From positions 1 to 64,000 of the forward strand of contig JACPZX010000060.1 in the NCBI GenBank assembly GCA_016195325.1: 64,000 nt of DNA, in the 5' to 3' direction. The notes below the pieces were generated by a model. The model saw only the letters and a list, made by a program, of their open reading frames with translations, did not search any database and had not been told where the DNA came from. The first letter of the stretch is position 1. The number at the start of each line of letters is the position of its first letter. Position numbers and translations under genes: made by a program. This stretch comes from Acidobacteriota bacterium (GTDB taxonomy: Bacteria; Acidobacteriota; Polarisedimenticolia; JACPZX01). Of the stretch, positions 8,589-16,133 are shown one piece after another.

Positions 8589-9316
8589 GCGCGCTCCGGT
8601 CGATCCTGAGGGTGGCCGGCGCGGCCGCCGTGACCGCCGCGGGGTACGCGGTCCTCGCGGCCGCCTCGCCCGCGCGGAGGGGCCGCGTCGTGCGCCTCTG
8701 GGCGCGCGCGATGCTCCGGATCCTCGGCGCCCGCCTCGAGGTGCGGGGGAAGCGCCCGGAAGGGCCCTTCCTCCTCGTCGCGAACCATCTCGGCTACGTG
8801 GACGTCCTCGTCCTCGCGTCGCAGCTCGACTGCGTCTTCGTCGCGAAGGACGACGTCGCCTCGTGGCCTCTCGTGGGCCGCCTCTGCCGCACGGCCGGGA
8901 CCCTCTTCGTCTCGCGCGAGCGGAAGTCCGACGCGCCGCGAGCCGCCGCCAGGATCGAGTCGGCGCTCCGCGAGGGGCGCTCCGTGGTCCTCTTCCCCGA
9001 GGGGACGAGCTCCGAGGGGGCGACGGTCCTTCCTTTCAAGTCGGCGCTCCTGGGTGCGGCGGCGCGCGCGGGCGTCCCGGTCGCGTGCGCGGCGCTCACG
9101 TACGCCACCTCGCCCGGCGACGCGCCGGCCCGTCTCGCGATCTGCTGGTGGGGCGACATGGAGTTCACACGGCATCTTCTCGATCTTCTCCGCCTGCCGC
9201 GGTTCGCCGCGCGGCTGTCGTTCGGCGCGGAGAGGGTCTTCAACGCGGACCGGAAGGTCCTGGCGGTGAGGCTATGGCACTCCGTGCGACGGCAGTTCGA
9301 GCCCGTGACTTCGTAG
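8585..9316 (+). CDS. 1-acyl-glycerol-phosphate-type acyltransferase (PlsC/OlsA-like)
   Basis: 243-aa membrane-associated lysophospholipid acyltransferase. The HX4D catalytic motif is ANHLGYVDVL near residue 64. Motif II appears in GTLFVSRERKSDAPRAAARI and motif III in VVLFPEGTSSEG. An N-terminal hydrophobic helix (AGAAAVTAAGYAVLAAA) would anchor it to the membrane. Such enzymes O-acylate lyso-lipids. Next to an OlsB-like enzyme, the second acylation of a lyso-aminolipid (the OlsA role) is the simplest reading, with phosphatidic-acid synthesis as the alternative. The GTG start at 8585 is within the upstream stop, and the gene's end overlaps the next ORF by 43 nt. Confidence 0.88.
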   Translation: MSALRSILRVAGAAAVTAAGYAVLAAASPARRGRVVRLWARAMLRILGARLEVRGKRPEGPFLLVANHLGYVDVLVLASQLDCVFVAKDDVASWPLVGRLCRTAGTLFVSRERKSDAPRAAARIESALREGRSVVLFPEGTSSEGATVLPFKSALLGAAARAGVPVACAALTYATSPGDAPARLAICWWGDMEFTRHLLDLLRLPRFAARLSFGAERVFNADRKVLAVRLWHSVRRQFEPVTS

Positions 9317-9861
9317 AGATCCCGGCCCCGCCCCGCTTCCGGCCGGCCGATCCGAACATCCTCTTCCTGAGGCAGGCGAAGGACCTGCTCCGGGCGATCG
9401 ACGATCGGGCCTACCGGTCGGCGACCGGCCTCCTCCCCGGCGGGACGGCCGGAAAGCACCTCCGTCACGCGCTCGACTTCTACTTCGCGCTCCTTCTCGG
9501 CGCGCCCACGGGACGCGTGGACTACTCCCGCCGCCGCCGCGATCCGGGGATCGAGACCTCACGCACCCTCGCGCTCGCCGCCCTCGACTCGATCGAGCGA
9601 CGCCTCTCGCTCCTCGGCTCGAACGATCTCGGCCGCCGGCTCGACGTGAGGTCGGAGGAGTCGGAGGACGCCGAGACAGGGGACAGCTGGTCCCGGTCGA
9701 CGCTCGCGCGCGAGCTCCATGCGGTCCTGAGCCACACCATCCACCACTACGCCCTCATCGCGGTGATCCTCAGGTCCCACGGCATCTCGCCCCCACCGTC
9801 GTTCGGCGTCTCGCCGTCGACGCTGAGGCACCGGGGCCGCGCCTTCCTCAGGGAGGCGTGA
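9274..9861 (+). CDS. DinB-like four-helix metal-binding protein
   Basis: 195-aa predicted helical protein resembling the DinB/YfiT superfamily. The putative metal-binding histidines are in KHLRHALDFYFALLLG near residue 65 and in HAVLSHTIHHYALI near residue 155, where the second segment carries HxxxH spacing. Members include thiol-dependent transferases and hydrolases acting on small molecules, most of them uncharacterised. The ATG at 9274 lies inside the 3' end of the acyltransferase gene (43-nt overlap), and the next gene starts 7 bp after its stop, so it belongs to the lipid operon. A role in lipid head-group chemistry is inference from position only. Confidence 0.65.
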   Translation: MALRATAVRARDFVEIPAPPRFRPADPNILFLRQAKDLLRAIDDRAYRSATGLLPGGTAGKHLRHALDFYFALLLGAPTGRVDYSRRRRDPGIETSRTLALAALDSIERRLSLLGSNDLGRRLDVRSEESEDAETGDSWSRSTLARELHAVLSHTIHHYALIAVILRSHGISPPPSFGVSPSTLRHRGRAFLREA

Positions 9862-9868
9862 CGGGGCC

Positions 9869-11446
9869 GTGCTCCCGCTCCTCCTCTCGCTCGCCGCCGG
9901 GACGCTCGTGAGCGAAGATCTCACCTGCGCCGGGGCGGGGTTCATGGTCGCGACGGGACGCGCCGGCTTCCTCGAAGCGGCGCTCGGCTGCTTCCTGGGG
10001 ATCGTCGCCGGCGATCTCCTGCTCCATCTCGCGGGGCGCCACCTCGGCAGGCGGTTCCTGGCGCGGGCGCCGCTCAGGTGGATCCTCGCCGAGCAGGACG
10101 TCGCGCGCGGCGCCGAGTGGTTCGCCCGCCGGGGGGGCGCGACGATCCTCCTGTCCCGCCCGATCCCCGGGACGCGCCTTCCGACCTACTTCGCCGCGGG
10201 GCTCTTCGGCATGCCGGTGGCGTCGTTCGCCCTCTGGTGCGCCGCCGGGGCCGCCCTCTGGACCCCCGCGCTCGTCGCCGCGTCGGCCGCGGCCGGGGGA
10301 ACCGCGCGCGGCGCGACCGGGCACGGCGGGACGGCGGCGATCGCCGCGGCCCTCGCACTCGTCATGGCCGTGCGCGGCGCGGCGTGGCTCTCCTCGTGGT
10401 CGAATCGCCGCCGGGCGCTCGGAGCGCTCCGTCGTCTCGCGCGGTGGGAGTTCTGGCCGCCGTGGCTCTTCTACCCGCCCGTCGTGGCGTACGTTCTCGC
10501 GCTCGGCCTCCGCCATCGCTCGCCGTCCCTCTTCACGGCCGCGAATCCCGCGATCGACAGCTCGGGGTTCGTCGGCGAGTCGAAGATCGGGATCCTGCGA
10601 GGCCTCGCGACGGGAGGGGCGCCCGTGGCGCGGTTCCGCCTCCTCCCCGCGGGCCTTGAGGCGGTGGATCGGGCGGCGCTCCTCGCGGAGTTCATGGCGC
10701 GCGAGGATCTCTCCTTCCCGGTGGTTCTCAAGCCCGACGTGGGCCAGCGCGGATCGCGGGTCGCGATCGCGAGGGATGTCGGCGAGGCGGCGCGGTACCT
10801 CGAGTCGGCGCCGTTCGACGTCGTCGCCCAGGAGCACATCGGGGGGCTCGAGTACGGCCTTTTCTACTACCGCCTTCCGGAGGAGCCGCGCGGCCACCTC
10901 CTCTCGATCACCGAGAAGACGATGCCCGAGGTCGAAGGAGACGGGGTGCGGACCATCGAGGAGCTGATCCTCGGCGACCGCCGCGCGGCCTGCATGGCGC
11001 GCGTCTACCTCGATCGCCTCAGGCCACGACTCGGCGAGATCCCCCGGGCGGGGGAGCGCGTCGTGCTCGCCGAGCTCGGGACGCACTGTCTCGGGTCGAT
11101 CTTCCTGGACGGAGAGCGGCTCCGGACGGGCGAACTCGAGGATGCCGTCGATCGCGCGAGCGCGGGGTACGAGGGGTTTCACTTCGGACGCTACGACGTC
11201 CGCGCCACGAGCGAGGCGGATCTCCGCGCCGGCCGCTTCACGATCCTCGAGCTGAACGGCGTCACGTCGGAGTCGACGGACATCTACGATCCGCGGAACT
11301 CCCTCCTCGACGCGTACCGCCGCCTCTTCGCGCAGTGGCGGATCGCGTTCGAGATCGGGAGGCGGAACCGGGACCGCGGCGCCCGCGTGACGGGCGTGCG
11401 CGAGATCGCCGCGCTCGCCCTCTCCCACCTTCGCGCCTCCGGCTGA
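9869..11446 (+). CDS. DedA/VTT membrane domain fused to ATP-grasp ligase domain
   Basis: 525 aa. Residues 1-185 match the DedA/SNARE-associated (VTT) fold: hydrophobic helices, GDLLLHLAGRHLGRR, then the family loop ATILLSRPIPGTRLPTYFAA. A basic linker (SNRRRALGALRRLARWEF) and another helix follow. From about residue 230 a typical ATP-grasp begins: FPVVLKPDVGQRGSRVAIAR (nucleotide-binding lysine), VVAQEHIGGLEYGLFYYRLP, then FTILELNGVTSESTDIYDP with the metal-binding E and N. DedA proteins move or scramble lipids, and ATP-grasp enzymes join a carboxylate to an amine or similar nucleophile. A membrane ligase modifying a lipid with an amino acid would fit the OlsB/PlsC neighbours, but this is inference. 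The start is a GTG seven bases after the upstream stop. Confidence 0.8.
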   Translation: MLPLLLSLAAGTLVSEDLTCAGAGFMVATGRAGFLEAALGCFLGIVAGDLLLHLAGRHLGRRFLARAPLRWILAEQDVARGAEWFARRGGATILLSRPIPGTRLPTYFAAGLFGMPVASFALWCAAGAALWTPALVAASAAAGGTARGATGHGGTAAIAAALALVMAVRGAAWLSSWSNRRRALGALRRLARWEFWPPWLFYPPVVAYVLALGLRHRSPSLFTAANPAIDSSGFVGESKIGILRGLATGGAPVARFRLLPAGLEAVDRAALLAEFMAREDLSFPVVLKPDVGQRGSRVAIARDVGEAARYLESAPFDVVAQEHIGGLEYGLFYYRLPEEPRGHLLSITEKTMPEVEGDGVRTIEELILGDRRAACMARVYLDRLRPRLGEIPRAGERVVLAELGTHCLGSIFLDGERLRTGELEDAVDRASAGYEGFHFGRYDVRATSEADLRAGRFTILELNGVTSESTDIYDPRNSLLDAYRRLFAQWRIAFEIGRRNRDRGARVTGVREIAALALSHLRASG

Positions 11447-11455
11447 AACGCCTCC

Positions 11456-11490
11456 CGCGCCGGTCGCATCACAGCGGCAGGACCGGCGCG
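11456..11490 (+). terminator. 10-bp perfect hairpin after the lipid operon
   Basis: CGCGCCGGTC at 11456-11465 pairs perfectly with GACCGGCGCG at 11481-11490 across a 15-nt loop, starting nine bases after the DedA/ATP-grasp stop. There is no T-run after it, so it may be a terminator of the U-poor kind, an mRNA 3'-end stabiliser, or a Rho-assisted end. It separates the lipid operon from the DM13 operon. Confidence 0.5.
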
Positions 11491-11542
11491 AGGGGCGACA
11501 TGAAGTCGCCGCCGCGGCCGGGACATTCCGGGAGGAGATTCC

Positions 11543-11950
11543 ATGAACCGACATCGCACGCTTCGCCGTCTCACGCTCCAGGTCTTCGGGCTCGTCACGG
11601 CCCTCGGCATCCTCGTCGTCTCCGGCTTCGGCGCCGACATGCACACCAGCGGCCCGTTCGCCGGGGCCAAGGCGAACAAGGGGACGGTGAGCCACTCGAT
11701 CGTCAACGGGAAGAGCACGCTGACCCTGTCCGACGACTTTGTCGTGCCGGACACTCCGGATCCCCACTGGCAGCTCGTGGACTCGAAGGGGCACGTGTAC
11801 CTCCTGAACAAGCTGAAGATCAAGGGGGACAAGGTCAACAGCACCCTCGTGATCCCGTCGTACGTGAAGGACGTCGCGAAGGTCCAGATCTGGTGCGCCT
11901 TCGCCGAGACCAACCTGGGAGAGGCGACCTTCGCGAAGGCCGTCCGATGA
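11543..11950 (+). CDS. Exported DM13-domain protein
   Basis: 135 aa with a hydrophobic N-terminal export segment (LQVFGLVTALGILVVSGFGA). The remainder fits a DM13 domain: GPFAGAKANKGTVSHSIVNG, LTLSDDFVVPDTPDPHWQLV, then LVIPSYVKDVAKVQIWCAFA containing the conserved Trp-Cys. DM13 domains are proposed to take part in redox or electron-transfer chemistry through that cysteine, though direct proof is sparse. GGAGGAG stands just before the ATG. It opens a run of four exported proteins (DM13, GlcG/HbpS, cupin, SMP-30), which suggests a periplasmic oxidative process. Confidence 0.75.
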   Translation: MNRHRTLRRLTLQVFGLVTALGILVVSGFGADMHTSGPFAGAKANKGTVSHSIVNGKSTLTLSDDFVVPDTPDPHWQLVDSKGHVYLLNKLKIKGDKVNSTLVIPSYVKDVAKVQIWCAFAETNLGEATFAKAVR

Positions 11951-11976
11951 GCCGCGAGGCTCGGAAGGAGTTGACG

Positions 11977-12459
11977 ATGCGAACCATCATCCGAACGGCG
12001 GCCATGGCCGCGCTCGCTGCGGCGTTCGCGCTCGCGCCCGCCGCGGCGCAGACCACCTCCGGCAAGAGAGTCCTCACGCTCGAAGGAGCGAAGGCGGTCG
12101 TCGCGGCGGCCGAGGCCGAGGCGAAGAAGGGAAACGCCGGCGGGGCAATCGCCGTCGTCGACGACGGCGGCAACCTGATCCTGGTCGAAAGGCTCGACAA
12201 CACCTTCTCGGCATCCGCGAACATCTCGATCGGCAAGGCGCGTTCCGCGGCGAACTTCCGCAAGGAGACGAGCGTCTTCGAGGACGCCATCAAGAGCGGG
12301 CGCACGTCGCTCATCGCGAACCCCGAGCTCCTGCCGCTCCAGGGTGGGGTGCCGATCGTGGTGGACGGCCAGGTCGTCGGCGCCGTCGGCGTCGCCGGCG
12401 CCAACAGCGCCCAGCAGGACACCGACATCGCCCGGGCGGCGGCGCTGGTGATCAAGTGA
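11977..12459 (+). CDS. Exported GlcG/HbpS-family protein
   Basis: 160 aa with a clear signal peptide (AALAAAFALAPAAAQ). The mature part follows the GlcG/HbpS fold (heme- or cobalamin-binding family): LTLEGAKAVVAAAEAEAKKG, AIAVVDDGGNLILVERLD, SISIGKARSAANF-like text (seen as NISIGKARSAANF), and GGVPIVVDGQVVGAVGVAGA. Streptomyces HbpS binds and degrades heme; most relatives are unstudied. I chose the ATG at 11977 because AAGGAG lies six bases upstream. An ATG at 11947 overlapping the DM13 stop would add ten residues and spoil the signal peptide. Its stop overlaps the cupin start as GTGA. Confidence 0.85.
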   Translation: MRTIIRTAAMAALAAAFALAPAAAQTTSGKRVLTLEGAKAVVAAAEAEAKKGNAGGAIAVVDDGGNLILVERLDNTFSASANISIGKARSAANFRKETSVFEDAIKSGRTSLIANPELLPLQGGVPIVVDGQVVGAVGVAGANSAQQDTDIARAAALVIK

Positions 12460-12914
12460 CCGGGAGGGTCCCCGCAGGCATCACGGCCGCGGGCCTCGCG
12501 CTGACGGCCTCGTTGTTCATCGCGGCGGTCGGCGCGGGGACGGAGGGCGCGGGGGACGTCGCGTACTTTCCGGCCGCCGATGTGAAAGCGGCCTTCCTCA
12601 AGGGGGCGGTCCTCGCGAAGCGCGAGAACTACATGGTGCACGCCAGCCGCCGCGACGCGGCGGGGCAGGCCGAGGTCCACGTGAAGGACGCGGACATCAT
12701 CTACGTCCTCGAGGGGTCGTCGACTTTCGTGACCGGCGGCCGCGTCGTCGAGGGGAAGGAGACGGCTCCGGACGAGATCCGCGGGTCGCGGATCGACGGC
12801 GGCGAGACGCGCACCATCTCGCCCGGGGACGTCCTGATCGTGCCGAAGGGGACGCCGCACTGGTTCAAGGAGATCCAGGGCCCCGTCGTCTACTACGTCG
12901 TCAAGGTCCGTTGA
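12456..12914 (+). CDS. Exported single-domain cupin
   Basis: 152 aa beginning with a hydrophobic export segment (ITAAGLALTASLFIAAVGAG). The cupin barrel shows ADIIYVLEGSSTFVTGGRVV (motif 1) and ISPGDVLIVPKGTPHWFKEI (motif 2, PG-P-G-PH-type). The histidine in TPHWF is a likely metal ligand. The HxH pair usual in motif 1 is replaced by DIIY, so metal binding may be weakened or altered. The GTG start is coupled to the GlcG/HbpS stop (4-nt overlap). The function is not known; a periplasmic binding or small-molecule dioxygenase or isomerase role is possible. Confidence 0.8.
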   Translation: MTGRVPAGITAAGLALTASLFIAAVGAGTEGAGDVAYFPAADVKAAFLKGAVLAKRENYMVHASRRDAAGQAEVHVKDADIIYVLEGSSTFVTGGRVVEGKETAPDEIRGSRIDGGETRTISPGDVLIVPKGTPHWFKEIQGPVVYYVVKVR

Positions 12915-12933
12915 AACGAAGGGGGGAGAGCCG

Positions 12934-14550
12934 ATGAATCTTCGAGGAATGATCTCCGCGGCGGCCGTCGTCGCCGCGACGACGCTCTCGGGGGGCGTCG
13001 CCGCGAGGGCGGCCTCGCCGGCCCCCGAGGGGTCGGCCGACGCGTCGATCGATCTCACGACGGCGGCCGGCGCGAGCCTCGCCGGCGCCGCGTGGCGCTA
13101 CCACGACGCGACGCTCGCCGAGGTCGAGTTCCGCTCCCCGGGAGCCGACCTCAAGCCCTCGGGCCCTCCGAACCGGACGCTGGACGTCACGCCGCACGCC
13201 GGCGGGACCGACTTCGACGACTCGGCGTGGGAGACGATCGACTCGACCAAGCTCTTCCTCCGGAAATCCACCGGAAAGGTCTGCTTCGCCTGGTACCGCC
13301 TGAACGTGACGATTCCATCGCGCGTCGGCGATTTCGAGACGGCGGGGACGACGGCCGTCTTCGAGATCGTCGTGGACGACTACGCGGAGGTCTGGGTGGA
13401 CGGCGCGCTCCCCCGCGAGCTGGGGCAGAGCGGCGGGTCGCTGATCCGCGGCTACAACGCCCCCAACCGCGTCGTCCTCACGGCCGACGCGCGTCCGGGG
13501 AAGAAGGTCCAGATCGCCGTCTTCGGCATCAACGGGCCGATCTCGGATCCCCCGTCGAACTTCATCTGGGTGCGATCGGCGAAGGTCGATTTCTACCGGA
13601 TGCCGCGCGCCATCGCGCCGCGCACCGTCGACGCGACCGTCGTGCGGCTCGACCCCGCGATCGATGCCATCGTGCCGCGCGAGCCGAGGGTCGAGAAGGT
13701 CGCGGAAGGCTTCAAGTTCGTCGAAGGGCCGATCTGGATGCCGGTGGGGCATCTCCTCTTCAGCGGGCCGAACAGCAACGTCATCTACAGGTGGGCGCCC
13801 GGGAGCGATCTCTCGATATTCCGCGATCGGAGCGGCTACCAGGGGGCGGACATCGCCGAGTACGGCCAGCCCGGCTCGAACGGCCTCACTCTCGATCGCG
13901 AGGGTCGCCTCACGATCTGCGAGCACGGCAACCACCGGATCTCGCGCCTCGAGAAGGACGGCCGGCTGACGCTCCTCGCCGACAGCTACCAGGGGAAGCG
14001 GCTCAACAGCCCGAACGATCTCGTCTACAAGTCCGACGGCGCCCTCTACTTCACCGATCCCCCCTTCGGCCTCCCGAAGTTCTTCGACGACCGGAGGAAG
14101 GAGCTGCCTTTCAGCGGCGTGTACCGCCTGAAGGACGGTGCGCTGACGCTCCTGACCGCGGATCTCACCGGCCCCAACGGCCTCGCCTTCTCCCCCGACG
14201 AGAAGTACCTCTACGTGGACGACTGGGACACGAGCCGCAAGATCGTCATGCGCTACGAAGTCCGTCCCGACGGCGGGCTCGAGAACGGGAGGGTCTTCTA
14301 CGACATGAAGGACGCCCCCGAGGAGGAAGCTCTCGACGGCCTCAAGGTGGACCAGCGGGGGAACCTGTACGTGTCCGGGCCAGGAGGCGTCTGGATCCTC
14401 TCGGAGGCGGGCGCGCACCTCGGCACGATCCGCGCGCCGGAGCTTCCCGCGAACTTCGCGTGGGGGGACGCCGACGCGCGCACGCTCTACATGACGGCGC
14501 GGGGCGGCCTCTACCGGATGCGCCTCAACGTGCCGGGGATCCGGCCGTAG
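12934..14550 (+). CDS. Exported SMP-30/gluconolactonase-type protein with N-terminal jelly-roll
   Basis: 538 aa with a signal peptide (MISAAAVVAATTLSGGVAAR). Residues about 45-225 look like a galactose-binding-type beta-sandwich (DYAEVWVDGALPRELGQSGG). Residues about 240-535 form an SMP-30/gluconolactonase/LRE six-bladed propeller: FVEGPIWMPVGHLLFSGPN (metal-binding Glu), LNSPNDLVYKSDGALYFTD (Asn and Asp ligands), GPNGLAFSPDEKYLYVDDWD. The family hydrolyses sugar lactones. The GlcDH-like enzyme encoded in the opposite operon would produce such lactones, though in a different compartment. GGGGGGAG precedes the ATG. The 3' end overlaps the convergent ArnT-like gene by 26 bp. Confidence 0.85.
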   Translation: MNLRGMISAAAVVAATTLSGGVAARAASPAPEGSADASIDLTTAAGASLAGAAWRYHDATLAEVEFRSPGADLKPSGPPNRTLDVTPHAGGTDFDDSAWETIDSTKLFLRKSTGKVCFAWYRLNVTIPSRVGDFETAGTTAVFEIVVDDYAEVWVDGALPRELGQSGGSLIRGYNAPNRVVLTADARPGKKVQIAVFGINGPISDPPSNFIWVRSAKVDFYRMPRAIAPRTVDATVVRLDPAIDAIVPREPRVEKVAEGFKFVEGPIWMPVGHLLFSGPNSNVIYRWAPGSDLSIFRDRSGYQGADIAEYGQPGSNGLTLDREGRLTICEHGNHRISRLEKDGRLTLLADSYQGKRLNSPNDLVYKSDGALYFTDPPFGLPKFFDDRRKELPFSGVYRLKDGALTLLTADLTGPNGLAFSPDEKYLYVDDWDTSRKIVMRYEVRPDGGLENGRVFYDMKDAPEEEALDGLKVDQRGNLYVSGPGGVWILSEAGAHLGTIRAPELPANFAWGDADARTLYMTARGGLYRMRLNVPGIRP

Positions 14551-16117
14551 CGTCGGTCTCGCCGCGCCACGGCCGTCGCAGGATGACTCGCCCGTGGTCC
14601 CGGCTCGCGACGCGGAAGCCTTTCTCGAGGAGGGCGCCGACGAGCTCCCGGCGCTCCTCCGCGATCAGCACCGACGCCGCCCTCCCGTTCTCGACGCTGC
14701 GGAGGAGGACGCTCTTTGACGAGACGGGGATGGCGGGCCGCGCCAGGTAGAAGGCGAGGCTCGGCTGGTTCATCCGGAAGGCGTAGACCGTCTCGGAGGT
14801 CTCCGCGAGGCGTGACTCCGAGACCAGCGCCCGCGCGCTCCGACCCTCCGCGAAGCTCTCGGGAACGAAGAGCGCGGCGCCGACCAGCCCGGCTCCCGCG
14901 ATCCATGCGAGCGCCGGCTGCGCGAGACGCCCCCTCCCGGCGAAGGACAGCGCGCCTGCCACGGCGGCCGCGATCCCCGCGACCAGCGAGAGGACCACCA
15001 GCGCGGCGGAGTTGTCCCTCAGCGTGTGCCCGACCTCGAGCGGGAGGAGAAGCGCCCCCGCGACGGCCGCGAGGAGCCAGGCTCCCCACCGGACCGTGCG
15101 GGAGAGCCAGACCTCGTCCGTCAGCGCGAGCGCGACGAGGAGCGCCACGGCCGGCGTGATCGGGAGGAGGTACGAGTCGAGCTTTCCCCGGCCGAGGGAG
15201 AAGAAGACGAAGGCGCCGACGGCCCAGGACAGCAGGAGCGGCCGCAGCCCCTCGCCGCGCTTCAGCCGGCGGTACGCCGCGACCAGGGCGACGGGGACGA
15301 AGGCCGACCACGGGAAGAAGGTGAGGGGCGACGTGAGCAGGTAGTAGAAGGGGGACTCCGGGTGATCGAGCCCTCCCTCGAACCTCTCGAGCGTCTCGTG
15401 CCGCCAGATCTCGAGGACCTGGTCGAAGCCCATCCGGTGGAAGAGGAGAGTGAGCCACGGCGCCGCGACGAGGACGGCGATCCACGCGGCCGCGACGGCG
15501 CGCCCCGCGACCGTGATCGGCGCCCGGCGCCGCGCGAGGAGGGCCGCCGTCACGCCGAGGAGGGGGAAGACGATCGCCACGGGCCCCTTCGTGAGGAGCG
15601 CGAGGCCGAGGCAGACTCCTCCCGCGACGACATGGACCGCCGCCGGCGACGGCTCGGCCATCCCGGCGTAGAGGCTCACCGTCGCGCCGAAGACGAAGAA
15701 GGCGAGCGTCATGTCGGTGGTGGTCGTCCTCGCCATCGCGAAGAAGAGCGGCGTGGTCGCGAGGATCGCGCAGGCGGCGACGGCCGTGCGCTCGCCGGCG
15801 CGCCGCCGCGCGAAGAGGTAGAGCCAGAGGAGGATTCCGCCCGCGGCGAGCGCGGAGGGGAGGCGCGCCGCGGTCTCGTTCCATCCGAAGAGGGTGAACG
15901 AGGCGATCTCGAGCCAGTAGGAGAGAACCGGCTTCTTGAGGCGGGGCGCCCCGTCGAGGTAGGGGACGACGTAGTCCCCCCGCTGCATCATCTCCTGCGA
16001 GGTGCGCGCGTACCTTCCCTCGTCGGGGTCGATGAGCGGAAGGCGTCCCAACCCCGCGACGAGCGTCGCGAGAAGGATCGTGCCGAAGAGGAGCCGCGCG
16101 CGCGTCACCGCGCGCAC
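14525..16117 (-). CDS. ArnT/PMT-like membrane glycosyltransferase
   Basis: 530-aa polytopic protein of the GT-C (dolichyl-phosphate-mannose mannosyltransferase/ArnT) group, which moves sugars from polyprenyl-phosphate donors onto lipid or protein acceptors at the periplasmic face. The first loop carries LPLIDPDEGRYARTSQEMM, whose acidic DPDE is the usual catalytic site, and then RLKKPVLSYWLEIASF. AMARTTTTDMTLAFFVFGA and LLTKGPVAIVFPLLG are further family marks. About 12 hydrophobic helices fill the first 420 residues, followed by a soluble tail. The start is a GTG at 16117, with another in-frame GTG three codons in. It ends inside the convergent SMP-30 gene. Donor and acceptor are unknown. 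Confidence 0.85.
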   Translation of the reverse strand: MRAVTRARLLFGTILLATLVAGLGRLPLIDPDEGRYARTSQEMMQRGDYVVPYLDGAPRLKKPVLSYWLEIASFTLFGWNETAARLPSALAAGGILLWLYLFARRRAGERTAVAACAILATTPLFFAMARTTTTDMTLAFFVFGATVSLYAGMAEPSPAAVHVVAGGVCLGLALLTKGPVAIVFPLLGVTAALLARRRAPITVAGRAVAAAWIAVLVAAPWLTLLFHRMGFDQVLEIWRHETLERFEGGLDHPESPFYYLLTSPLTFFPWSAFVPVALVAAYRRLKRGEGLRPLLLSWAVGAFVFFSLGRGKLDSYLLPITPAVALLVALALTDEVWLSRTVRWGAWLLAAVAGALLLPLEVGHTLRDNSAALVVLSLVAGIAAAVAGALSFAGRGRLAQPALAWIAGAGLVGAALFVPESFAEGRSARALVSESRLAETSETVYAFRMNQPSLAFYLARPAIPVSSKSVLLRSVENGRAASVLIAEERRELVGALLEKGFRVASRDHGRVILRRPWRGETDATAGSPAR

Positions 16118-16133
16118 GATAGCAGACGGCCTC

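Noticed and set aside
14525-14550. Overlap of the SMP-30 and ArnT-like genes as a sign of frameshift
   Set aside because: Both ends match their families' expected C-termini, so this is an ordinary 26-bp convergent overlap.
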